Counted from the stretch's first letter, positions 24,569 through 33,703 are shown. The stretch is DNA of 34,138 nt from Alphaproteobacteria bacterium (GCA_017616975.1 JAFZXC010000029.1:1-34138), one strand, 5' to 3'. Notes: generated from the sequence alone by a model not told the origin. Numbers and translations are program-made.

Positions 24569-25228
24569 TTACAACAACTTGTCTTCGGCGTTTTCACGGC
24601 CAACATACGCCTTTAAATCATTATACATTTGGCGCAAATCAGCGGGTTGCGAGTATTCAGCATCGGCATTTTTCACCCGAATTGTTTCCAATTTTATTTG
24701 GGCCTGTTTCTTCAACACCTGGGTAAGATGCGTTGAAAAATCTTTGGCATCATCAGGTTCATTTGCCCCCTGGAGCAACAATCCACGATTAGGACGTGGC
24801 GACAAAAACGCAAAATCAGAAATCGAAGAATCTGGGGACACAAGTGCAAACCCAGAAACCTCTGGCCGACGCATCATCGCCTGGAGCACGTACCACGCCC
24901 CCAAACCATGTCCCGCAAGCCAAATTTTATCACTGTCTTCGTTTTTGTTTTGAATCCAATCAATCACCGTTGCGATATCCAGCATGTTTTCCGCCGTTGT
25001 CCCAAGTGAACCTTCGGAATCATTAACGCCACGATAATTAAAACGCACAACCGAAAAACCAATGTCCATAAATGCACGGAACATCGCATACGACACACGG
25101 TCGTTCATGTGATGCTTTTGTCTTGGGTTTCCAGACAGCACAACCGCCAATGGCGCCGCCGGAGTTTCTGATTTGTGATACACAGCATGCAATTTGCCCG
25201 CTTCACCAGTAATTATAATATCAACCAT
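24569..25228 (-). CDS. COG2945-like alpha/beta hydrolase with replaced nucleophile (219 aa)
   Basis: First gene of the ruvB-tol operon. The fold of this small hydrolase group is clear: an opening strand and PLAVVLSGNPRQ, then FSVVRFNYRGVNDSEG, WLAGHGLGAWYVLQAMMRRPE, and GFALVSPDSSISDFAFLSPRPNRGLLLQG. The nucleophile elbow that should be GxSxG reads G106-H-G108-L-G110, so the catalytic Ser is Gly (codon GGT, one base from AGT). It may lack hydrolase activity or act differently. The start has a strong Shine-Dalgarno (GGAAGGTG). No signal peptide, so cytoplasmic. Confidence 0.82.
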   Translation of the reverse strand: MVDIIITGEAGKLHAVYHKSETPAAPLAVVLSGNPRQKHHMNDRVSYAMFRAFMDIGFSVVRFNYRGVNDSEGSLGTTAENMLDIATVIDWIQNKNEDSDKIWLAGHGLGAWYVLQAMMRRPEVSGFALVSPDSSISDFAFLSPRPNRGLLLQGANEPDDAKDFSTHLTQVLKKQAQIKLETIRVKNADAEYSQPADLRQMYNDLKAYVGRENAEDKLL

Positions 25229-25305
25229 TTTACACCTTCCAAATATGTGTTGTTAACCAATTTATAGAACAATCTTGATACAATTTTCAATAAAAAATTT
25301 TTGTT

Positions 25306-25335
25306 TTGACATACACATGCGAATTGTTCTAAGAT
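25306..25335 (+). promoter_or_regulatory. Promoter of the exported-protein gene
   Basis: TTGACA (25306-25311), 18-base spacer and TAAGAT (25330-25335), followed by a leader of about 20 bases and the Shine-Dalgarno AAGGG. It is divergent from the ruvB-tol operon. Confidence 0.75.
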
Positions 25336-25361
25336 TTGTTCGAGAGATAAAAGGGTTTGCC

Positions 25362-26285
25362 ATGTTCAAACTACATTTTTTAGCGGTTTTAACGGCTTTT
25401 TGCGCATTAAATGCGCATGCTGCGGAAACGCAAGTTTATGAAAATTTTCAAACGGTTTACACCGAAACGCCGGTTCAATCGTACTATGCATATCCAAATG
25501 ACCCGAATTTTATTCCGGAAACTGAATTTATGCAACGTGCCGACAGCTTGAATTACGACCAGAATATAATTGATGCTCGTAATGCCGAAGCAAACGCTCA
25601 TCCGGGGGTCACATTTGCTGACCGTCCAATGATTATTTGCCGTAATTTTGGCTGTACAAAACTGAACGACCGCATTACACGCACGTTTTTATTCAACAGT
25701 TTGGCAAACATGTTCATGATGAACGCACATTCACGTGTCTATATCTGTGAAGCAGATCCATTTTCACGTGATTGTCTGCAATCGGGCATTTCTTTCCCGG
25801 TACGCAGTGGCATCGCAAATGCGTTGGTAAAAATACCAAAGGCAACCATTTCCCAGGTTAACGTTTCAACCGGATTGTCCAAGGCAATGGTGGGCATGAC
25901 CTATGAATTTTTGGTAAATGGTGTTGCAAGAACATGCGAACCGACGGTTATGGACATCGTCGTGCCAATTAATTCCCAGGCAACACTGTCAAATCGTGAA
26001 TTTTCATGCAATATGACCAGTGACGGTCGCAGCAATGTATCATTATTGGTCAGCATTGATTACATTGACCTTGATTATGGCATTTTGGGTGGCTATTATT
26101 CATTAGGCATGCAGGGTCCAACAACGGGTGGTGGCACCGGATACGCACTGTTCAAAGCAGAATTCCCAATCGACGGTATGCAATTCCGCACGGTATCGGG
26201 CGACATGGACGAAATGGGCGGCGCAAACAATGCAATGCGCACAATCCAGCCGGGCGAATATGCCGTTGAACCACTGCAAAAATAA
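25362..26285 (+). CDS. Exported protein of unknown function (307 aa)
   Basis: I do not recognise a family. It starts MFKLHFLAVLTAFCALNAHA followed by AETQVYENF, a clear Sec signal peptide with cleavage after AHA. The mature part has Cys residues in ICRNFGCTKLND and VYICEADPFSRDC, which could form disulfides in the periplasm, and a Gly-rich stretch GPTTGGGTGYALF near the end. No lipobox and no further membrane segments. The start was taken at 25362, where AAGGG sits 7 bases upstream and the promoter lies just before; the longer frame has no signal. The two-component pair follows after 62 bases and might be cotranscribed. Confidence 0.85.
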   Translation: MFKLHFLAVLTAFCALNAHAAETQVYENFQTVYTETPVQSYYAYPNDPNFIPETEFMQRADSLNYDQNIIDARNAEANAHPGVTFADRPMIICRNFGCTKLNDRITRTFLFNSLANMFMMNAHSRVYICEADPFSRDCLQSGISFPVRSGIANALVKIPKATISQVNVSTGLSKAMVGMTYEFLVNGVARTCEPTVMDIVVPINSQATLSNREFSCNMTSDGRSNVSLLVSIDYIDLDYGILGGYYSLGMQGPTTGGGTGYALFKAEFPIDGMQFRTVSGDMDEMGGANNAMRTIQPGEYAVEPLQK

Positions 26286-26347
26286 TCGTGGTCGCGATAG
26301 TGGCGAATAGACACAAATCGTGCCACCACAAAGCAAGACCATAATAA

Positions 26348-26986
26348 ATGAACAACACTATTCTTGTTATTGATGATGACGAAGTATTGAACCGAGCGAT
26401 TGCACGTGGTTTACGTGGTGAAGGGTTCAATGTCATTTCAGCAACATCTGCCGAAGATGCAACCCAGGTTCTGGCCCGGATTCGTGTTGACGGAATAATT
26501 CTGGATCGCATGATGTCCGGCATTGACGGGCTGACATTTTTACAAGATTTACGCACCAGTGGCAACACAACCCCAATTTTAATGCTTACCGCTATGACTG
26601 GCGCAGAAAATTCCATAGCAGGTCTTGCCGCCGGTGCAAACGATTATCTGGGCAAACCGTTTCAATTACGCGAATTGGTATTGCGGTTAAAAAACATGCT
26701 TAAAAACATACAATCATCCATGACAATGCCGAACGGTCTTATATATGCCGACGACGAATTTTTTGTTGGAAGCACGCCTGAAAACGCACGCATTTTCATG
26801 CTGTCTGGCGAAGAAAAGAAGTTTCTGCAATTACTGACGTCGCCGATTGGCAACATTGCGCCTGCATCCCCGATGGTTGCAAAACGCTTGCGCATGAAAT
26901 TAAATAGTGTATTATCCAATCTGGACATAATAACAGTTCGTGGCCAGGGCTATAAACTTATAGACCAGACAACGTGCAAAAAATAA
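26348..26986 (+). CDS. OmpR-type response regulator with a shortened DNA-binding domain
   Basis: Receiver domain (1-120): acidic pair Asp10-Asp11, phosphoacceptor Asp53 (IILDRMMSGIDG), Thr81 and Lys103 (YLGKPF). The C-terminal part resembles an OmpR winged helix: it begins MLSGEEKKFLQLL and closes with IITVRGQGYKL. The stretch between is about 15 residues shorter than in OmpR, lacking much of the helix 2/loop region. It is 212 aa against about 230-240. The gene ends where the kinase begins, so the two form an operon and a cognate pair. The target genes are unknown. Confidence 0.9.
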   Translation: MNNTILVIDDDEVLNRAIARGLRGEGFNVISATSAEDATQVLARIRVDGIILDRMMSGIDGLTFLQDLRTSGNTTPILMLTAMTGAENSIAGLAAGANDYLGKPFQLRELVLRLKNMLKNIQSSMTMPNGLIYADDEFFVGSTPENARIFMLSGEEKKFLQLLTSPIGNIAPASPMVAKRLRMKLNSVLSNLDIITVRGQGYKLIDQTTCKK

Positions 26987-26998
26987 ATGGTGAAAATA

Positions 26999-28279
26999 AT
27001 GAAGATAATGCCCAAAAGTTTTCTTGTTCGCACAATTTTGCTGATATTGATACCGCTGATTATATCGCTGACGATTGTGGCAAGCGTGTTTTTCGACAAT
27101 CACTGGGATCGTGTGCATGCTACACTTGCACGATCTTTGGCGGGCGAAATTGACACAATGATGAAATTCATTGATGACGGCGATGCCGACGTTGCTAAAA
27201 CCGTGGCCCAAGGTACAGGCGTCAACATTTCAATTAATGATTCACTTAACCGCCCAAAGCAAAATAACAATCACGCAATGGAAGCAGGGCCATTGGCAAA
27301 ACAATTACAGGCCCGATTGGATCGCCGTGCAAACATATATATCGACCGTGGCAAACGATTGGTGTTTATCGATATTCCAACAAAAGACGGAAAAATTGCA
27401 ACGTTTGGCACATCCATGCATCGCATTTATTCCACCAGCACCGAAGTGTTTTTGGTTTGGTTGATTGGTTCGCTGTTGATTGTCGGCATTTTGGTCACAC
27501 CGTTTATAATTGCGCACACACGCAGTATTCGTCGTATTGCCAAGGCCGCCAATCGTTTTGGACGTGGACTTGATGCGCCGGGCTTCAAACCATCTGGATC
27601 ACGTGAAATTCGTGATGCTGCTGCCGCTATGATTACAATGAAGGAACGTCTTGATCGTTATAATCGCACACGTACAGACATGTTAAATGCGGTCAGTCAT
27701 GACTTGAAATCGCCGCTTGCCCGGATGCGTATTGCCGTTGAATCTGGGGATGCGAAACCCGAAGATTTGTTGCGTGATATTGATCGTATGACCGAAATGG
27801 TAAATGGGTATTTGGCTTTTGCACGTGGTGAAATGCCGGAAATAGAGCAAGCAACCGAATTACCCCCAATGTTAATGCGTATTGCTCGTGATGCCGCCCC
27901 GGACAAAGAAATCGTGACTGAATTTCCGGCCGAACCGGTTCAATTCTATGCACGACCAATGGCTTTGGCACGGGCGTTTGCAAACATTATTGAAAATGCG
28001 GCACGATATGCGAATAAAACAATAAAAATAACCGAACACGATGCCGAAGACCAAACAGAAATCATTATCGAAGATGATGGTCCCGGTATTCCAGATAATA
28101 AAAAGGCTGACGCAATGCGTCCATTTGTGCGTTTGGATGATGCACGTGGCACAGATACGGGCGGCACTGGACTTGGGTTATCAATTGCGCAAACCGCTAT
28201 TGAAAATCATGGTGGCCAGATATTCCTGGAAGACAGCGAACTGGGCGGATTGCGTGTTCGTATAGTTTTACCGATTTAA
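26999..28279 (+). CDS. Membrane sensor histidine kinase, EnvZ-like
   Basis: Partner of the preceding regulator. TM1 near residues 10-32 and TM2 near 148-172 flank a periplasmic sensor region of about 110 residues. HAMP-like linker follows, then the H-box AVSHDLKSPLARMRIAVE with phosphoacceptor His234, the N-box FANIIENAARYA, the G1 box EDDGPGIPD and the G2 box GGTGLGLSIA. Arrangement and H-box are EnvZ-like. The start is uncertain: ATG at 26987 directly follows the regulator stop and lacks a Shine-Dalgarno. ATG 26999 has GGTGA 5 bases upstream and was chosen. The signal sensed is unknown. Confidence 0.93.
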   Translation: MKIMPKSFLVRTILLILIPLIISLTIVASVFFDNHWDRVHATLARSLAGEIDTMMKFIDDGDADVAKTVAQGTGVNISINDSLNRPKQNNNHAMEAGPLAKQLQARLDRRANIYIDRGKRLVFIDIPTKDGKIATFGTSMHRIYSTSTEVFLVWLIGSLLIVGILVTPFIIAHTRSIRRIAKAANRFGRGLDAPGFKPSGSREIRDAAAAMITMKERLDRYNRTRTDMLNAVSHDLKSPLARMRIAVESGDAKPEDLLRDIDRMTEMVNGYLAFARGEMPEIEQATELPPMLMRIARDAAPDKEIVTEFPAEPVQFYARPMALARAFANIIENAARYANKTIKITEHDAEDQTEIIIEDDGPGIPDNKKADAMRPFVRLDDARGTDTGGTGLGLSIAQTAIENHGGQIFLEDSELGGLRVRIVLPI

Positions 28280-28295
28280 CATCAAGGTATTAAAA

Positions 28296-30011
28296 ATGAA
28301 TTTGTATAAGTATGTATCAGACAAAATAAATGAAAAACTTGGGTTCGAAGTTAACCTTGAATCGCCACGCAATCGTGAATTTGGCGACTTTGCAACAAAC
28401 GCCGCCATGGTCATGGCAAAAAAGGCGGGCAAAAATCCATGCGAACTGGCGGGCGACATTGTCGATAAATTACGTGAATTAGACTTTGTGGCCGACGCAT
28501 CTATTGCCGGCCCAGGCTTTATCAACATTAAAATCAACGATGATTTTATATGGAAAAACGCTATTGCGCCCACACCAATCAAAAACGAAAAGCCACAAAT
28601 AATTGATTTAGACTATGGCGCATATAACGTTGCCAAATCGTTGCACATTGGGCATTTGCGCACGTCTATTGTCGGCGACACATTTAATCGTATTGCACGC
28701 TTTTTGGGACACAAGACGATATCGTATAACCATATGGGCGATTGGGGACGTTCGATGGGTATTGTTATTGCCTGGATAAAGCGTCTGCATCCAGATTGGC
28801 CGTTTTTCAGCGACAACTTTGACCCAAATGCCGATTATTCATCATATGCCATGCCGGTTGAAGAATTGGACACATACTATCCAGCGGGTGCCGCACTGGC
28901 AAAATCAGACCCAGAATTTATGGAATTGGCACAAAAGATAACCGCAGATTTACAAAAGGGTCATCCGGGCTATAACGCACTTTACAATGTATTTATGCCG
29001 ATTTCGTTGGCATCGATGGACAACACCATCAAACAATTAAACATATTGCCGTTTGACAGAAACCTTGGTGAAAAAAATGCGGCATTGTATGAAGAACCGG
29101 TGGAAAAAATTCTGCGCGACAGAAATTTATTACAAGAATCTGATGGTGCCGAAATTGTCGTTGTAAAAAAAGACACCGACAATGCACCAATGCCACCAGT
29201 GATGTTCCACAAGTCTCGGGGGGCGACACCATATGACGCCACAGATATCATGGCGCTTTATTACCGCAAAATTACCGACAATCCCGACAAAGTCGTTTAT
29301 TTCACGGACAGCCGTCAAAAATTGCATTTTGAACAATTGTTCCGTGTTGCTGAATTAATCGATTTGTTCCCAATTGAAAACTTGGAACACATTGGATATG
29401 GAACAATTAATGGCGCAGACGGCAAACCGTTCAAAACACGTGATGGTAATGCTGCGGGATTAAACGACATCATTGACATGGTTCGTGATGCGGCACGTGC
29501 ACGTGTTCAAGAATCTGGCAAAACATTGGACGATGAAACCATTGATGAAATCGCATTGGCTGCATTAAAATTTAATGATTTGATGCATGATTTGCGTTCT
29601 GATTATGTATTTGAACCGAATTCCGTCACCAGTTTCGAAGGACGCACCGGACCATACATACTTTATACCGCCGTTCGTTTGAACAGTATTTTAAACAAAG
29701 TCAATGACGTCGATATCAAAGCAGAAACAGAATACAATATGGATGTTGACGAACGTAATTTGTTGGTTCAAATCATGGACTTTGAACGAACCATCATGAC
29801 GGCTTTTGACAAGCGTGCCACAGACATAATTGCGAACTATGCGTATGATTTGTGCCAGCTGATTAACACGTTCTATCACAACTGTCCAATTATGCGTGAT
29901 GATGTCGATGATACGACAAGGGCGGGGCGCTTGCACATTGTGCAAATTGCACGTGACACACTGGCATGTGCAATCGATTTAATGGGCTTAAAGATTCCAA
30001 GCGAAATGTAA
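28296..30011 (+). CDS. argS: Arginyl-tRNA synthetase
   Basis: Class I synthetase that charges tRNA-Arg. 571 aa, normal length. N-terminal Add-1 type domain (1-100, with NREFGDFATNAAMVMAK), then the ATP site LHIGHLRTSIVGDTFNR with HIGH at 117-120, followed by YNHMGDWG. The region of the second signature reads KPFKTRDGN, the degenerate form usual in ArgS where KMSKS is not conserved. The anticodon-binding helical domain closes the protein, ending LMGLKIPSEM. AAGGT precedes the ATG. It lies 16 bases after the kinase gene and ends at a terminator. Confidence 0.97.
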   Translation: MNLYKYVSDKINEKLGFEVNLESPRNREFGDFATNAAMVMAKKAGKNPCELAGDIVDKLRELDFVADASIAGPGFINIKINDDFIWKNAIAPTPIKNEKPQIIDLDYGAYNVAKSLHIGHLRTSIVGDTFNRIARFLGHKTISYNHMGDWGRSMGIVIAWIKRLHPDWPFFSDNFDPNADYSSYAMPVEELDTYYPAGAALAKSDPEFMELAQKITADLQKGHPGYNALYNVFMPISLASMDNTIKQLNILPFDRNLGEKNAALYEEPVEKILRDRNLLQESDGAEIVVVKKDTDNAPMPPVMFHKSRGATPYDATDIMALYYRKITDNPDKVVYFTDSRQKLHFEQLFRVAELIDLFPIENLEHIGYGTINGADGKPFKTRDGNAAGLNDIIDMVRDAARARVQESGKTLDDETIDEIALAALKFNDLMHDLRSDYVFEPNSVTSFEGRTGPYILYTAVRLNSILNKVNDVDIKAETEYNMDVDERNLLVQIMDFERTIMTAFDKRATDIIANYAYDLCQLINTFYHNCPIMRDDVDDTTRAGRLHIVQIARDTLACAIDLMGLKIPSEM

Positions 30012-30016
30012 ATAAA

Positions 30017-30044
30017 AAACGCCGCCACATTGGCGGTGTTTTTG
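30017..30044 (+). terminator. Terminator after argS
   Basis: ACGCCGCCA (30019-30027), loop cat and TGGCGGTGT (30031-30039), one G-U pair, followed by a T-run. Confidence 0.85.
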
Positions 30045-30084
30045 TTATCTTTATTGCGGTATAATAATACCATATTGATTTTTC

Positions 30085-30113
30085 TTGACATTTCGGCATC
30101 TCTCATACATAAT
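30085..30113 (+). promoter_or_regulatory. Promoter of rplM-rpsI
   Basis: TTGACA (30085-30090), 17-base spacer and CATAAT (30108-30113), about 30 bases before the rplM start. Confidence 0.75.
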
Positions 30114-30145
30114 ATGGCGGCAAAAACATAAAAAAGGGCTGAAAA

Positions 30146-30619
30146 ATGGCAACGACAAAATCGTTAAAAAAGTGCGAATTAGATGCCAAATGGTATTTGA
30201 TTGACGCAACTGATTGCACGTTGGGACGTTTGGCGGTATTTGCTGCTAATATCTTGCGTGGCAAAAACAAACCAACATGGACACCAAACATGGATTGCGG
30301 TGATCATGTTATCATTATTAATGCAGACAAGGTTGCAATGTCTGGTAAGAAAGCCGAAAAAACAAAATTCTTTTGGCATTCTTTGTGGACTGGTTCAACC
30401 AAAGAACGCACATTGGGTCAAATGCGTGAAGAAAAGCCTGTGAAACTGATTACAAATGCGGTTAAACGCATGATGGGTCGTCGCACAACAGTTGCTTTGG
30501 CGAACAAACGTTTGACAAAACTTCACGTCTATGCAGGCGCAGAACACAAACACGCTGCACAAAATCCAATCGTTATCGATTTTGCTTCACTGAATCGTAA
30601 AAATAAAAGGGGTGAATAA
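30146..30619 (+). CDS. rplM: 50S ribosomal protein L13
   Basis: Early-assembling large-subunit protein. 157 aa. Conserved elements: [50 protein letters not shown] in place of the usual KxYYxHSGYPGG region, and [10 protein letters not shown] purine-rich AGGG precedes the ATG. Its stop overlaps the rpsI ATG by one base (TAATG), the usual L13-S9 coupling. Confidence 0.97.
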   Translation: MATTKSLKKCELDAKWYLIDATDCTLGRLAVFAANILRGKNKPTWTPNMDCGDHVIIINADKVAMSGKKAEKTKFFWHSLWTGSTKERTLGQMREEKPVKLITNAVKRMMGRRTTVALANKRLTKLHVYAGAEHKHAAQNPIVIDFASLNRKNKRGE

Positions 30620-31161
30620 TGGCAGAAGAAAAGAAAGCCGCAACAACGGCTAAAAAAGCAACAGCGGCAAAAAAGCCGGCTGCACCAAAAGTAGCAGCGA
30701 CCAAGGCCGTTAAAAAAGAAGCCCCTGCAAAGAAAACAGTGGCATCCAAAGAAACAACAGCAACTGCAAAATTGTCTGGCGCAACATATGCGACTGGAAA
30801 ACGTAAAGATTCCATCGCACGTGTATATTTGATCCCAGGTCGTGGTAACATCACTGTTAATGGCACGGAAATGGTTAAATACTTCCGTCGTCCAGTGTTG
30901 CAGATGATTATTGCCCAACCATTTAACATCACTAAACGTGAAACGGCATATGATGCTGTTTGCATGGTGATGGGTGGCGGTTTATCTGGTCAAGCAGGCG
31001 CTGTGAAACACGGTATTTCCAAAGCATTGGAAAAGACCGAACCAGATTTACGCAAAGTCTTGAAAGCCGCCGGCTTCTTGACCCGCGACAGCCGTGTCGT
31101 TGAACGTAAACACTATGGTGTTCGCAAGGCACGTCGTTCGACTCAGTTCTCGAAACGTTAA
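30619..31161 (+). CDS. rpsI: 30S ribosomal protein S9 with Lys/Ala-rich N-terminal extension
   Basis: S9 whose C-terminal tail reaches the P-site tRNA. The conserved domain starts near residue 56 ([18 protein letters not shown]) and ends with the tail [11 protein letters not shown]. 180 aa against about 130 usual: the first ~52 residues are a low-complexity run of Ala, Lys and Thr. Such extensions occur in other alphaproteobacterial S9 proteins; here it is long. The core is intact, including [19 protein letters not shown]. Confidence 0.97.
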   Translation: MAEEKKAATTAKKATAAKKPAAPKVAATKAVKKEAPAKKTVASKETTATAKLSGATYATGKRKDSIARVYLIPGRGNITVNGTEMVKYFRRPVLQMIIAQPFNITKRETAYDAVCMVMGGGLSGQAGAVKHGISKALEKTEPDLRKVLKAAGFLTRDSRVVERKHYGVRKARRSTQFSKR

Positions 31162-31174
31162 TCGATTTGGGGAC

Positions 31175-31200
31175 AAAAACCGCCGTTTTGGCGGTTTTTT
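31175..31200 (+). terminator. Terminator after rpsI
   Basis: AACCGCC and GGCGGTT around a short T-rich loop, followed by a run of T. Confidence 0.88.
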
Positions 31201-31204
31201 CTTG

Positions 31205-31232
31205 TTGAATTTTTTTTAAAACCTTGTATAGT
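31205..31232 (+). promoter_or_regulatory. Promoter of tig
   Basis: TTGAAT (31205-31210), 16-base spacer and TATAGT (31227-31232), upstream of the tig start at 31265. Confidence 0.65.
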
Positions 31233-31264
31233 TGCGGGGCAATTGTATAAAAAAGGTACCCAAT

Positions 31265-32563
31265 ATGTTTAAAAAAGAAAAAATCAAAGATTTACATTAT
31301 TCTGTTAATGGCGTTATTCCTGCGGATACTATCCAAGCAGCAGCCGATGAAATTTTAACCGAATATGGCAAAAAGACAAAAATGCCGGGATTTCGTCCGG
31401 GGCACGTTCCATTGTCTGTATTGCGTCAAAAATTCAACGCATCTGCAATGAGTGAAGCAATTGATAAATTGATGAATGCTGATTTAGAAGCATATGTTGC
31501 CGATAAAAAAATCCGCCTTGCTGGCGCACCAAAGGCTGACTTGGCTGGTTGGGAAATTGGCAAAGATGCCGAATATACATTGGACTTTGATATTTTGCCA
31601 ACATTACCTGAAATCGATTTGGAAAAGATTACTGTTACCAAAAAGGTCACAAAACTTGACGAAGCCGAAGTTGAAAAATCATTGGAAAACATTCGCAAAT
31701 CACGCAGCATTGCCGAAAAGCAAGACGAAAAGTACAAGGCAAAAAATGGCGATACTGCTGTTATTGATTTCAAGGGCTTTATTGGTGACGATGCGTTTGA
31801 CGGCGGCGCCGCTGAAAAGCATCATCTTGTATTGGGTTCTGGGGCATTTATCCCGGGATTCGAAGACCAAGTTATCGGTCACAAGGCTGGCGATAAATTT
31901 GATGTGAACGTTAAATTCCCAGCAGACTATCATGCAGAAAACTTGGCCGGCAAAGATGCCCGTTTCGAAGTTTTGGTTCACGAAGTTCGCAAACACGTTT
32001 TGCCAGAATTAAATGATGAATTGGCAAAAACAATCGGCCATGAATCTGTTGAAAAATTGCGCGAACACATTCGTAAATTGTTGAACGAACAATATGACGA
32101 AGCATCTAAACGTGATATGCGCAACGAATTGCTGGACGTTTTGGCAGACAAAGTTAAATTAGATTTGCCAGAAACCTTGGTTGACCAAGAATTAAATATG
32201 GCTCGTTCTGAACACGAACACCACAATGCAGAACACGGTCACGATCACAAGTGGGACGAAAAAGCCGAACGCAAAGATGCCGAACGCCGTGTCAAATTAG
32301 GTTTGATTTTGGCGGAATGGGGCACCAATAACAAGGTCGAAGTCACTCGTGATGACCTGCAACAGGCCGTTTGGGCGGAAGCAGCACGCTATCCAAACCC
32401 ACAACAAGTGTTTGAATTCTATAACAAGAACCAAAACGCATTGGCAATGTTGCGTGGTATGATTTTTGAACGCAAGGCTTTGGACGCTATGTTGGAACAC
32501 GTCAAAACAAAAGAAAAATCGGTAAAAGCCGAAGAATTGTTTGAACAAGCCAACGTAAAATAA
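31265..32563 (+). CDS. tig: Trigger factor (ribosome-bound chaperone / prolyl isomerase)
   Basis: Binds nascent chains at the exit tunnel. 432 aa, normal length. Ribosome-binding domain with the signature GFRPGHVP (42-49), then an FKBP-type isomerase domain (about 155-240, NGDTAVIDFKGFIGDDAF to FEVLVHEV), then the helical chaperone arms. Within the arms there is a His-rich stretch, SEHEHHNAEHGHDHKW (about 318-333), not usual for the family. The start was chosen at 31265 (AAGGT 8 bases upstream, promoter before it) rather than the longer frame from 31232, which begins inside the promoter. Confidence 0.96.
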   Translation: MFKKEKIKDLHYSVNGVIPADTIQAAADEILTEYGKKTKMPGFRPGHVPLSVLRQKFNASAMSEAIDKLMNADLEAYVADKKIRLAGAPKADLAGWEIGKDAEYTLDFDILPTLPEIDLEKITVTKKVTKLDEAEVEKSLENIRKSRSIAEKQDEKYKAKNGDTAVIDFKGFIGDDAFDGGAAEKHHLVLGSGAFIPGFEDQVIGHKAGDKFDVNVKFPADYHAENLAGKDARFEVLVHEVRKHVLPELNDELAKTIGHESVEKLREHIRKLLNEQYDEASKRDMRNELLDVLADKVKLDLPETLVDQELNMARSEHEHHNAEHGHDHKWDEKAERKDAERRVKLGLILAEWGTNNKVEVTRDDLQQAVWAEAARYPNPQQVFEFYNKNQNALAMLRGMIFERKALDAMLEHVKTKEKSVKAEELFEQANVK

Positions 32564-32566
32564 AAC

Positions 32567-32592
32567 AAAACCGCCGTTCAGGCGGTTTTTTG
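32567..32592 (+). terminator. Terminator after tig
   Basis: AAAACCGCC, loop gttca, GGCGG and a T-run. Confidence 0.88.
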
Positions 32593-32593
32593 T

Positions 32594-32622
32594 TTGACAC
32601 GTTCGGCAAGTTTTGCTAAAAA
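32594..32622 (+). promoter_or_regulatory. Likely promoter of thyA
   Basis: TTGACA (32594-32599) directly after the tig terminator, 17-base spacer, then TAAAAA (32617-32622) as a weak -10. Confidence 0.5.
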
Positions 32623-32669
32623 AATTCACAAGGACAGGGAATGTAGATAAAACATGAAAGGAAGAAATC

Positions 32670-33626
32670 ATGATACAATACCTGGACATTCTTGAATACT
32701 GTATTACCAACGGCACACTGTCTGATAATCGCACTGGGACACCTACTATTCGCATTCCATGGGGTGCAACGTTCATGCACGACATGAAAAACGGCTTTCC
32801 ATTAATAACTACGAAAAAGATGCCGCCTAAGACTATTTTCACAGAATTGGAATTCTTTATCAAAGGCAATACCGACAAACAGTGGTTACAAGATCGAAAA
32901 TGTCACATTTGGGACGAATGGGGAAATATCGATTCATGGATGCCCGAATTTGAAAAAAAACAAGATGCATTACGTGCCAAACAGGGCAAAGAACTCACCT
33001 CAGAGCAAATACAAGAATGCAAAGAACAAGCTATGAACGAATGTCGTGATTTGGGACCTGTTTATGGTTGGCAATGGCGCCATTGGAACGGCACATACCA
33101 ATTTGACCCCCAAGACCCGTTCAACAATTTTAACCCACAAAATCCGGGCATTGACCAATTGCAAAATGTCATTAATACAGCCAAAACAAATCCAAACGAC
33201 AGACGATTGATAGTTAATGCATGGAATCCCACATATGCAAGACGCATGGCGTTGCCACCATGCCATTATTCGTATCAAATATTAATTCACAACAACAAAG
33301 TCAACCTTATATGGAACCAACGTTCATGCGACATGTTCTTGGGTGTACCATTTAATATCGCTTCGTATGCAATGTTGTTATTGTTGTTTGCCAAAGAATT
33401 AGGATACGAACCAGGCATATTACGTGGCAATCTGGGTGACGTTCATATTTATACCAACCACATCCCCCAGGTCAAAGAACAATTATTACGCAAACCATAT
33501 AAATTGCCAACGATTGAAATTCCTGATGAAAACTGGCAAGGCTTACTGAATTGGCAGGCCCAAGATGGCTTTAAATTAAAAGATTACGTTTCCCACGGCA
33601 AATTAAGTGGGGACGTGGCACGTTAA
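32670..33626 (+). CDS. thyA: Thymidylate synthase (folate-dependent)
   Basis: Methylates dUMP to dTMP using methylene-tetrahydrofolate. 318 aa: the long form, like the Lactobacillus casei enzyme, with an insertion of about 50 residues (around 88-125) relative to E. coli. The catalytic Cys198 is in LPPCHYSYQ. The phosphate and substrate sites read NRTGTPTIRIPWG, DRRLIVNAWNP and RSCDMFLGVPFNIASYAML, and GDVHIYTNHIPQVKEQL follows. A strong Shine-Dalgarno (AAGGAAG) precedes the ATG. No dihydrofolate reductase gene follows; rpsA is next, behind a terminator. Confidence 0.97.
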   Translation: MIQYLDILEYCITNGTLSDNRTGTPTIRIPWGATFMHDMKNGFPLITTKKMPPKTIFTELEFFIKGNTDKQWLQDRKCHIWDEWGNIDSWMPEFEKKQDALRAKQGKELTSEQIQECKEQAMNECRDLGPVYGWQWRHWNGTYQFDPQDPFNNFNPQNPGIDQLQNVINTAKTNPNDRRLIVNAWNPTYARRMALPPCHYSYQILIHNNKVNLIWNQRSCDMFLGVPFNIASYAMLLLLFAKELGYEPGILRGNLGDVHIYTNHIPQVKEQLLRKPYKLPTIEIPDENWQGLLNWQAQDGFKLKDYVSHGKLSGDVAR

Positions 33627-33630
33627 ACGA

Positions 33631-33657
33631 ACCCGGGGCAACCCGGGTGTTTTTTTA
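33631..33657 (+). terminator. Terminator after thyA
   Basis: ACCCGGG (33631-33637), tetraloop gcaa, CCCGGGT (33642-33648) and seven T. Confidence 0.88.
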
Positions 33658-33668
33658 TTGTTATTTGC

Positions 33669-33697
33669 TTGATTTTTCAATTTTTTCAATGTAACAT
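33669..33697 (+). promoter_or_regulatory. Promoter of rpsA
   Basis: TTGATT (33669-33674), 17-base spacer and TAACAT (33692-33697); transcription would start near 33704, leaving a leader of about 95 bases. Confidence 0.55.
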
Positions 33698-33703
33698 ACG
33701 TCT

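Noticed and set aside
26286-26347. Terminator between the exported-protein gene and the response regulator
   Set aside because: Only a 5-bp GTGGC/GCCAC stem with a long loop and no T-run.
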